In this document: positions 44,170-51,545 of the stretch, one piece after another
How positions within the stretch are numbered: position 1 is the first letter of the stretch
How the letters are laid out: the number at the start of each line of letters is the position of its first letter
Origin: Chitinophaga polysaccharea
GTDB lineage: Bacteria > Bacteroidota > Bacteroidia > Chitinophagales > Chitinophagaceae
DNA: 64,000 bases
Assembly: GCF_007829335.1 (NCBI RefSeq)
Contig: NZ_VIWO01000006.1
Location: 62,001 to 126,000, forward strand
Direction: 5' to 3'
Translations under genes and position numbers: made by a program
Notes under the pieces: generated by a model
Database searches by the model: none
What the model was told of the DNA's origin: nothing
The model's input: only the letters and a program-made list of their open reading frames with translations

Positions 44170-45222
44170 ATGGCCCCCCGTAAACCCGAAAATGAACGTA
44201 AGGTTAACTCATTCCGACCTTTTGGAAAAATTGCCAGTCATGTCGACCCCATGGTACTGTGGACTTTCTTTGCGCTCTTCCTGATCAGCGGCGTGCTGCT
44301 GGCCTTTCAGCTCGATACCAAAGAAGATTGCAGCAATACCGATATTATACTGAGTCATGTTCAAAACACCAACAGTAAAGCCTACCTGGTAGGCGAAGTC
44401 ATTACTTTCAACGCCACTAATCACGATAAAAAAACTAACAACTACACCTGGGAATTTGGCGATTCCAGCAATAAGGCCACCGGCCAACAGGTGTACCACT
44501 CCTTCAATAAAGCTGGCAGCTACATGGTTACCCTCAGTTCCGGCAAATGCAGCTGGACAAAAGAAGTACTCGTAACCATGCCCGTGGAAAATACCGGTGG
44601 CAAGCCCGATATTTTCCCGGTTATTGAAGGTCCGTCTGAAGCCTTTGCAGGCAGACCTGTTACTTTTACGAACAAAACATCCTCTGCTACCCAATGGAGC
44701 TGGCGGCTCCTGCAGGACAACGCAGAAATGCATTCAGGCGCTACCGTTACCTACACCTTCTCTTCTCCCGGTGAAAGAACCCTGTCGCTCATCATCAACG
44801 GCGACAGTGCCCATATGGTACTCAAACACATTACCGTATTCCCCGCACGCCCTGCGGCGCCGGAACATACTCCTGATGTACCTTTCAACCCCGAACCGGT
44901 ACAACCCAAAGCACCGGAACCACCACCGGCAGTGGAAAAGCCTAAACCCTCTATCTCCGATGACGAATTTAAATACCTGCTCACCCAGGTAACCACCAAA
45001 CAGAAAACAGCAGCAGACTTCGCGCAGTATCTCTGTAATAACCTCGGTACCAAAGTGGTACTGAACGGTAACGACCAGGATAATTTTGAACACTTCTGCT
45101 CCCGTATTTATGGCAAGAAAAAATTCAAGATAGAAAGGGTGAACCTGACCAAAGATGCCAACGGTTGCGTAAATGGCATCCTGATCATGTATGACCGTAA
45201 AAAATTACTGGGTATATTTTAA
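44170..45222 (+). CDS. tssP: T6SS membrane protein with two PKD domains, probable TssP
   Basis: 350 residues: a short cytoplasmic start (about 1-30), one transmembrane helix (MVLWTFFALFLISGVLLAFQL), then two PKD-like domains (YTWEFGDSSNKATGQQVYHSF and WSWRLLQDNAEMHSGATVTYTF). A proline-rich linker (PEPVQPKAPEPPP) leads to a C-terminal helical domain. It lies directly upstream of tssE (overlap) and tssF, and opposite tssG. By elimination and layout it is TssP of the Bacteroidota envelope complex. The name is inferred. Confidence 0.6.
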   Translation: MAPRKPENERKVNSFRPFGKIASHVDPMVLWTFFALFLISGVLLAFQLDTKEDCSNTDIILSHVQNTNSKAYLVGEVITFNATNHDKKTNNYTWEFGDSSNKATGQQVYHSFNKAGSYMVTLSSGKCSWTKEVLVTMPVENTGGKPDIFPVIEGPSEAFAGRPVTFTNKTSSATQWSWRLLQDNAEMHSGATVTYTFSSPGERTLSLIINGDSAHMVLKHITVFPARPAAPEHTPDVPFNPEPVQPKAPEPPPAVEKPKPSISDDEFKYLLTQVTTKQKTAADFAQYLCNNLGTKVVLNGNDQDNFEHFCSRIYGKKKFKIERVNLTKDANGCVNGILIMYDRKKLLGIF

Positions 45223-45662
45223 TGTCATCCATGAAAGGAAAATATTATAAACTTCCGATAGACTTTTCTCAGCTGCTGCAGAAAAAAGACATGCCTGCCA
45301 TCACACTGGAAGAGTCTATCGAACAGCATATCCACCTGCTGATCACGACCGTATTGGGAGAAAACAAAGATGATCCCCAATATGGCTGCCAGTGGTGGGA
45401 CAGCGACTTTGATATCAAAGCCTCCAACAATGAAGTGAAGGAACAGATAGAAAACGCGGTGAAAGCATCCATTGTACGATATGAAAAAAGAATCACACAG
45501 ATAAGGGTGGTAGCCGCTGTAAACCAGGAAGAGTTACTCCTGCCGGCTACCCGTAAAATGAAAAAGAAGATACGCGTGACCGTTACCGGCAGCATCAGCA
45601 AAAATAATAACCCGTTCCAGTACAGCAGTTTCTTCTATATTAGCCCCTTATCCTACGATTGA
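45222..45662 (+). CDS. tssE: T6SS baseplate protein TssE (gp25-like)
   Basis: 146 residues. ITLEESIEQHIHLLITTVLGENKDDPQYGCQWWDSDFDI is the gp25/GPW core with the conserved acidic-glycine-phenylalanine turn replaced by a DPQYGC form. ENAVKASIVRYEKRITQIRV is also typical. It starts at the last base of the tssP-like gene, so translation is coupled. It forms part of the baseplate wedge. Confidence 0.85.
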   Translation: MSSMKGKYYKLPIDFSQLLQKKDMPAITLEESIEQHIHLLITTVLGENKDDPQYGCQWWDSDFDIKASNNEVKEQIENAVKASIVRYEKRITQIRVVAAVNQEELLLPATRKMKKKIRVTVTGSISKNNNPFQYSSFFYISPLSYD

Positions 45663-45686
45663 TCATTTGTTTATTAACCGCCACTC

Positions 45687-47516
45687 ATGAAAGAAAAGAA
45701 AGAACGAATAAAGGATAGAATGTTAAAAACCGCTGCCCGCCTCTGGGGATATCCCGATGCGGAAGTGGAAACCTCTTTTGATCCGGTTGTGCAGCTGTTA
45801 CTGGAAACCTGCGCCAGCGAACTGGAAAAAATTTCCGGGGAAGTAGACGTATCGCATGCACGACTGGTGGAACGACTGGCGCAAATCATGATGCCGGAAC
45901 CCATTACCAGCGCCCAGCCCGCCTATGGCATCCTGCACGCCATGGCCACTGAAGCGGTGGCCGACATTCACGCCGATCACCAGTTTTACCATCATACCAA
46001 AAGCGGCAGCCACACCCACGATATCTTCTTTTCCCCCGTTACTAATCATCGCCTTTTCCGGGGACAGGTACAATACCTGGTCATCGGCAACAAATTATTT
46101 GAAGCCCGTGATCATTGGTTTAAGGAACAGGTGTTACAGGGACATTTATCTCCCGACACCCCTCCCAACCACCTGTGGATCGGCCTGACCATGGAAGATG
46201 TTCCCCATTCCTGGGAAGGCATGTCACTCTTCTTTGATCTTCGTAATATCCACCAGCAGGAAATGTTTTATCACTACCTGCCCCTCGCCAGGATATTCGC
46301 CAATAACCGCGAGCTGGCGATCAAAAGTGGCTATGCCCATAGCCGTAATATGGCAGAAGAAGACGTAGACAATATGGTACAGGTAGCAGTTAACAACAAC
46401 GCCCGGTACAGCCAGCACATTCTCCAGCGGTTTCGCCGCCACTTTGTAACCATCACGGATACCCAGGCGCCAGTAGCCACCAGCCTACCGGAACAACTCA
46501 GCAGGATATTCGGCGCCGATAGCCAACGCATACAAAAAGATATTTACTGGCTACGTATTGAATTCCCCGAGGCACTGCATCATACCCTGATGGAGGACCT
46601 CTACTGCAGCATCAACTGCTTCCCGGTGATCAATAAAAAAAATAACGAGCAGTCCATGAAACTGAATCGTTATCTCAATATTATTCCCCTGCAAACACCA
46701 GATATCTTCTTCGATATCAAAAGAGTATACGACCTGGAAGGCACCGATTATTACATACGTAACTTTTCTACTGCCGGCCAGATGCAGGAGGGAGAGCTGG
46801 TCATCCGCAGCAGCGGCATTGGCCGCTTCGATACCCGTGAAGCCAAAGAAGTGATCGCCTACCTGGTGGAAGTGATCCGAGATGAAAGCTCCTTGTTTGA
46901 AGAAGTGAAGAACGACTACGTAACCAACCGTATGCGGGAACTGCATCAGCTGATTGCTTCATTGGAAGAACAATTGCAGCCTGGCGCCAATAAAGGGAAT
47001 ATCCCCTATGTGATGGTAAAACCGAAAGACAACGCGGAATATATTTTCCTGGAATTTTACTCCACCAATGGTACCACTGCCAATAACATCCGCATGGGCA
47101 CCCGCTTGCTGGAATATGGAAATATTCATACCCGTCCCAATAGCATTACCTTGCTGACCAATACGCAGGGAGGAAAAGACCGGTTAAACATCGATGAAAA
47201 AATAAATCTTTACCGCTCTCACCTGCTGTCGCACAACCGCATTGTAACGCCGGAAGATATGAAAGCGCTGTGCCGCACTATTTATGGCGAAGAAATGAAA
47301 ACGGCCAACATTACGAAAGGGGTAGCACTACAACCCGGCAACGGCGCGGGTTACAACCGTACCCTGGATATCCGCATTTCCCTGGTACAACCGACCGACA
47401 GGTATCCTGCTGCCAATCTTCAGTATATGAAAGAGGAGTTGCTGCTGCAACTGGAAGAGAAATCCACTAATACTTTCCCGTACCGGGTTTTTATCAATGA
47501 AGTATTGATGCCGTAA
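45687..47516 (+). CDS. tssF: T6SS baseplate protein TssF
   Basis: 609 residues. Characteristic stretches: RMLKTAARLWGYPDAEVETSFDPVVQLLLETCASELEKIS at the N-terminus, ARLVERLAQIMMPEPITSAQPAYGIL, and the end AALQ.. with LQYMKEELLLQLEEKSTNTFPYRVFINEVLMP. TssF and TssG form the baseplate wedge with TssE. It follows tssE by 24 bases and converges on the transglycosylase gene. Confidence 0.85.
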   Translation: MKEKKERIKDRMLKTAARLWGYPDAEVETSFDPVVQLLLETCASELEKISGEVDVSHARLVERLAQIMMPEPITSAQPAYGILHAMATEAVADIHADHQFYHHTKSGSHTHDIFFSPVTNHRLFRGQVQYLVIGNKLFEARDHWFKEQVLQGHLSPDTPPNHLWIGLTMEDVPHSWEGMSLFFDLRNIHQQEMFYHYLPLARIFANNRELAIKSGYAHSRNMAEEDVDNMVQVAVNNNARYSQHILQRFRRHFVTITDTQAPVATSLPEQLSRIFGADSQRIQKDIYWLRIEFPEALHHTLMEDLYCSINCFPVINKKNNEQSMKLNRYLNIIPLQTPDIFFDIKRVYDLEGTDYYIRNFSTAGQMQEGELVIRSSGIGRFDTREAKEVIAYLVEVIRDESSLFEEVKNDYVTNRMRELHQLIASLEEQLQPGANKGNIPYVMVKPKDNAEYIFLEFYSTNGTTANNIRMGTRLLEYGNIHTRPNSITLLTNTQGGKDRLNIDEKINLYRSHLLSHNRIVTPEDMKALCRTIYGEEMKTANITKGVALQPGNGAGYNRTLDIRISLVQPTDRYPAANLQYMKEELLLQLEEKSTNTFPYRVFINEVLMP

Positions 47517-47531
47517 GCCGTACAGGTAATA

Positions 47532-48629
47532 TTATCGTATTGCTAAAACAGCCGTTGCATGGCCACTCACCTGGCTAATGTTCCTGTTATCATTCGCACT
47601 ACGCAACTGTACACTACCACCGGTTTTCAGCAAATCGGCGGGAATGCCTTTTTTTCCGTCTGCTGCACAAAGCACTACCGTATTACCGAATCCAAGATCT
47701 ACATAAACCCGGTTGCTTACCAGCCAACCCTTGCCGGAGAGACTGGAATTTTTCCGTATGTATACGCCATTGGCCTGCAAATCATCGAGCAACTGGATGC
47801 TGACCAGCTGTCCGTCTTCGAAGGTGGCATAATGCTGTAAGCGGGCGGCGTAAACCGTTACGCCCTGTTTGGGAACAGCGGCTGACCGGCCAATGGCTAT
47901 GCGAATATTATTAAAATCCTTATCGCCCGCTTTACTAACCGGCGCCGGGGTGGCAAACACCGACCCGTTGTTGGTGGATTTGGCAAATACATTATAGCCA
48001 AAGCCCGGCATGTATAGTTCCGGGCTTTCAAACAGTTGCTTGATCGCAATGATCTTATAGATATACTGCGCCGTTTCGTTGTTGAGCACCAACTGGTAAT
48101 AGTCGCTGCTTCCCTGTCGTTTTATGTTTTTGGAGATGTTGCCCGGGCCGGCGTTATACGCTGCTGCAGCCAATGTCCAGGAGTTAAGTTGCTGGTGCAA
48201 CTGGCGTAAGAGGCGGCAGGCTGCATGGGTAGCCTTGATCAGGTGATTACGCTCGTCGTACCCGGGGCTAACGGTAAGCCCCAGTTCCGCTGCGGTGCCC
48301 GGCATGATCTGCCACACGCCCTGGGCGCCCACTGGGGAAGTAGCATTGCTTAAACCGCTTTCTACGATGGGCAGGTATTTAAAGTCCAGCGGTACGTTGT
48401 ATTGCTGAAGAATAGGTTCTATAACCGGGAAATATAATTCCGCCTTCATGCGTAATGCAGGAAGATAACCCTGGTAGCGCAGGTTGCGCTTAATGATATC
48501 CATCAGCCGGAAAGAAACAAAGTCCCTTTCCATAGGCACCACCTCTCCACAGAAATCAATCTGCTGGGCAATGCCCGGCGCTGCCATACCCAGCAGCAAC
48601 AATACCATCAGAACAAACCGCTGTATCAT
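47532..48629 (-). CDS. Exported lytic transglycosylase
   Basis: 365 residues. Signal peptide 1-21 (GMAAPGIAQQ). The SLT domain (about 70-200) shows the catalytic glutamate in LPIVESGLSN, SPVGAQGVWQIMP and AYNAGPGNI. The C-terminal part (about 255-365) is a small beta region without a clear LysM. It cuts peptidoglycan, probably to open a passage for the secretion machine. Its start overlaps the stop of the TraN-like gene (ATGA), so the two are coupled. Confidence 0.88.
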   Translation of the reverse strand: MIQRFVLMVLLLLGMAAPGIAQQIDFCGEVVPMERDFVSFRLMDIIKRNLRYQGYLPALRMKAELYFPVIEPILQQYNVPLDFKYLPIVESGLSNATSPVGAQGVWQIMPGTAAELGLTVSPGYDERNHLIKATHAACRLLRQLHQQLNSWTLAAAAYNAGPGNISKNIKRQGSSDYYQLVLNNETAQYIYKIIAIKQLFESPELYMPGFGYNVFAKSTNNGSVFATPAPVSKAGDKDFNNIRIAIGRSAAVPKQGVTVYAARLQHYATFEDGQLVSIQLLDDLQANGVYIRKNSSLSGKGWLVSNRVYVDLGFGNTVVLCAADGKKGIPADLLKTGGSVQLRSANDNRNISQVSGHATAVLAIR

Positions 48630-49525
48630 TGTTTGGCCAACATATATTTCGGAAGCACGGTTACGGGAATGTATAACACCAGTTGCTGTTTACCTTCTGT
48701 GGTTTGTAATACCACAATCACTTCATCTTCCTTTCTAAACTGTTTGGATGGCACCACGTACACTTCACTGGCCTCTTCTTTAGGCGCGATAACGGAAGGC
48801 CCTTTCCGGTAAAGGATGGGCATGGTATGCAGCAGGGAAGTGTCCTTCTTTTCCTTATGGAGCAAGCTGGCCTTCACTATCTCAAAAGGTTCCTTTCCTT
48901 TATTGCGGATACGGAAACTAAAATAGTTCAGTTTATTCAGTGTCATGGCCTGGGCATAACCCACGCTTACACCGTCCACTTTTACTTCATACTGGTGATT
49001 TACTTTATGATCATGCCCGAAGTCATCTGCGATTTTGCCTACAGTCACCGTATCCACGCTGATGAGGCTTACGCCGCTTTCTTCCGGCAGGTTAGCCAGG
49101 TCATCTGACAATCTTTCCCCTCTGCCGGCACGCGGTTCCTGTGGCGCAGCTTCCGGTGTGGTAATAGCTCCGGTAGTCCTGACCTTGCCGGACAGGGTGT
49201 ATTTCAGCCGGGCCAGGTCTACTTTATCGCGGAAGGCGATGATCATGTAATGTATATTTTCACCTTCCCTGACAATCAGGTTAGTTGGCCGGGGTGTAGC
49301 GGTAACAGGCCGCAGGAATACCATATTGCCATCTACAATGCGGTAGTCATAATCGGTATTCTTTCCGTCTCCGATCTGGAAAGTACTGATGGGTGCGCCG
49401 GAGGTAATAAGGGTAACAGCGCCTTTGGTGGTCAGGATACTGTCTGTACCCGCTTGGGCCATGACAGTGAAACCAGTCCCGGTAATTAACAAACAAAGCA
49501 GTAAACTGCACAGCACTCTTTTCAT
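48626..49525 (-). CDS. TraN/DUF4138-like exported protein in the T6SS locus
   Basis: 299 residues. The signal peptide ends near VMAQA. The region TTKGAVTLITSGAPISTFQIGDGK ... RPTNLIVREGENIHYMIIAFRD resembles the N-terminal beta-domain of DUF4138/TraN and VirB9-like proteins of conjugation machines (strand, then TNL-V, then a YxxxxxYRD-like end). The C-terminal half has further beta strands (EVKVDGVSVGYAQAMTLNKLNYFSFRIRNKG). It is coupled to the transglycosylase and lies after tssC. It may supply an outer-membrane or periplasmic ring normally made by TssQ/TssR. The family link is by eye. Confidence 0.5.
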   Translation of the reverse strand: MKRVLCSLLLCLLITGTGFTVMAQAGTDSILTTKGAVTLITSGAPISTFQIGDGKNTDYDYRIVDGNMVFLRPVTATPRPTNLIVREGENIHYMIIAFRDKVDLARLKYTLSGKVRTTGAITTPEAAPQEPRAGRGERLSDDLANLPEESGVSLISVDTVTVGKIADDFGHDHKVNHQYEVKVDGVSVGYAQAMTLNKLNYFSFRIRNKGKEPFEIVKASLLHKEKKDTSLLHTMPILYRKGPSVIAPKEEASEVYVVPSKQFRKEDEVIVVLQTTEGKQQLVLYIPVTVLPKYMLAKQ

Positions 49526-49583
49526 CGTTTCGTCAGCATTTTAGCCTTAAGATATTAACTGAATCATGTTTAGGGATTTTCAG

Positions 49584-49645
49584 CGGTCAGCTTCCGGTGG
49601 TCAACAGGCACTCTTAAAATGCCGTTAAAGGCCTAAAGCTGACCG
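49584..49645 (-). terminator. Inverted repeat after tssC
   Basis: CGGTCAGCTT (49584-49593) and AAGCTGACCG (49636-49645) are exact 10-bp reverse complements, with GTCAAC/GTTGAC alongside. It lies between the tssC stop and the next minus-strand gene and could attenuate or end the clpV-tssB-tssC transcript. Confidence 0.5.
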
Positions 49646-49652
49646 TTGACGA

Positions 49653-51023
49653 CTATTTGCCATCCTGTTCGTAGGTAGTATCCCAATCTGTAGCTTCATC
49701 GCCTTTTTGACCCTCCATTTTGATCAGGAAGTTCTTGGCAGGGAAATAGGGCTTCAGATGGATATCCAGGTGGATACGGTCTTTCTGTACCGGATCCTGT
49801 TCAAAACGGCGGATATTGAAGTCTTCTATGAGTTTATCGGGCCCGGTGATACCATCCAGGAAGCGGATAATCTGTTTCATCAGGTCCTTACGTGTATTAG
49901 CATTGAAGTTTTCAAAAGCGCGGCGGTTGAGGAAGTCCATCAGCACTTTGGTAACGAAGTCGAATACCCGTACTACGGAATAGGTTTGCAAGCCCAGGTT
50001 ATCACCGTTAAACAGCGTTTTGGCACTGAAGGCCATTACCTTGCCGTACTCCTTTACCATGGGCACCAGGCCCATTTTTTCCAGGCTGGCGATTTCGCTT
50101 TTCTTCAGCTCAAATTTCACCCCATCTACTTCGTTCATACCACCGAATTTTTTACCGGCAGTTACCTGCGACATGAGGGTTTTATAAATTTTCCCTGCGA
50201 GCGCACCTGATGGCGGTACATAGAGGTGATCCTGCTCTCCTACTTCGTCGAACTTGCCGCGGCCTACCAGCCAGTTACAAGCCATGATCACGTTGGAGCG
50301 GTGGATTTCGCCACCGGTAAGGTTAGCCAGTTCAAACATTTCCATCACATCATCCGGCGCATCCAGGTGTGCGAAATCTGTTACCAGCATGGCTTTATTT
50401 TCATGGGCTATTTTCGCCCATTTTTCTATTACTTTATTGGAACCAAGATATCCTGGTATCACCAGCAGGCTGTAGTTGCTGCGCAGATCCAGACGATCGT
50501 AGTTGTTGACCAGCTCCATGCTCACCGCGTCGATAAACCGGGTATTATCCAGGTCTTTCAGCTGCTCCAGCTCCACGTTGATAAACGATACGTTCTTCAC
50601 CTTGTCGGACTCCGTATTTTTAAAGAAGAGCGCCACGTTGCGGTAAGACTGTTCCAGTTCGCGGGTAGCATCTACAGCTTCCCCGAGATTGGTGGACAAT
50701 ACTTTCTCTGCTTCTTCCGCATGGGAGGTACAATAGTCTACCATTTCGGGCAGCTCATTCGTTTCTGACAATACCTTTTCCCAGAGTGACAGTACTTTCT
50801 TGAGTTTATCTCTTTCTGTTTTCTTTCCGGCTTCGGTCAGAAAAATATTACGACGCGCTTTACGATCGGGGTTAAGATTTTGCGCGCCTTCAATTGCAGC
50901 TTCCAACAGGTCGAAACCGCCATATTTTGCCAGTTCTTCAATATTCTCTACGAGGTTAACTTCCTGTTTTTGTGAAGACAGGCTTTCGTTTTGCGGCTCC
51001 TGGTTTTTCTGTAATTCTGCCAT
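49653..51023 (-). CDS. tssC: T6SS sheath protein TssC
   Basis: 456 residues. The N-terminal helix-rich region and the block NYSLLVIPGYLGSNKVIEKWAKIAHENKAMLVTDFAHLDAP, EIHRSNVIMACNWLVGRGKF and MEKMGLVPMV.. with EYGKVMAFSAKTLFNGDN are typical of the contractile sheath subunit. Together with TssB it forms the sheath that drives the Hcp tube. It follows tssB by 38 bases. Confidence 0.88.
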   Translation of the reverse strand: MAELQKNQEPQNESLSSQKQEVNLVENIEELAKYGGFDLLEAAIEGAQNLNPDRKARRNIFLTEAGKKTERDKLKKVLSLWEKVLSETNELPEMVDYCTSHAEEAEKVLSTNLGEAVDATRELEQSYRNVALFFKNTESDKVKNVSFINVELEQLKDLDNTRFIDAVSMELVNNYDRLDLRSNYSLLVIPGYLGSNKVIEKWAKIAHENKAMLVTDFAHLDAPDDVMEMFELANLTGGEIHRSNVIMACNWLVGRGKFDEVGEQDHLYVPPSGALAGKIYKTLMSQVTAGKKFGGMNEVDGVKFELKKSEIASLEKMGLVPMVKEYGKVMAFSAKTLFNGDNLGLQTYSVVRVFDFVTKVLMDFLNRRAFENFNANTRKDLMKQIIRFLDGITGPDKLIEDFNIRRFEQDPVQKDRIHLDIHLKPYFPAKNFLIKMEGQKGDEATDWDTTYEQDGK

Positions 51024-51061
51024 AATCAGTGAGGTTATGTTCCTGGATAGGGAACTGTTAA

Positions 51062-51508
51062 TTATTTGGTATTAAGGTCTTTCATCATGCCACGAATGGC
51101 TCCCAGTATCGCTTTGCGGGCATCGGGATCTGCCAGGGCGGATTTGAGGATCTTGTTTGTTTTCAGTTGCCTCATAATTTTCAGGTACTGTTCTTTTTCA
51201 GTAGCCAGGTCATTTAAGAAAGCACTTTGAGCGGTGATACCTTTTACACCAAAATCCCCCAGGTGATGAAACTGCAGTTTTTCAGGCACGGTACGGCCTT
51301 CTGCATCATGGAAGCTTACGTTCACGGCTGGTTTGAAATGTTCAAAAACAGCTTCTACAGAAGTAAGCCCTTCCACTATTTCAGGTTTAACAGGCGCCTG
51401 CTGGGTTAACTTTTCAGCAAACAAGGTACGGTTATGCGAAATTTCCGCGATGGCTTCGTTGGCGTCCAGCTTCACTTCTGTGCCGCCAATTCCGTAGTTG
51501 TCATTCAT
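51062..51508 (-). CDS. tssB: T6SS sheath protein TssB
   Basis: 148 residues. The segment AVFEHFKPAVNVSFHDAEGRTVPEKLQFHHLGDFGVKGI is the TssB core (strand, then phe-asp-glycine turn). The C-terminal helix KSALADPDARKAILGAIRGMM is also typical. It lies between clpV and tssC, as in many T6SS clusters. Confidence 0.85.
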   Translation of the reverse strand: MNDNYGIGGTEVKLDANEAIAEISHNRTLFAEKLTQQAPVKPEIVEGLTSVEAVFEHFKPAVNVSFHDAEGRTVPEKLQFHHLGDFGVKGITAQSAFLNDLATEKEQYLKIMRQLKTNKILKSALADPDARKAILGAIRGMMKDLNTK

Positions 51509-51545
51509 TTGAGATAAAATTTAAATTTTTGGAATCTGACAATCA

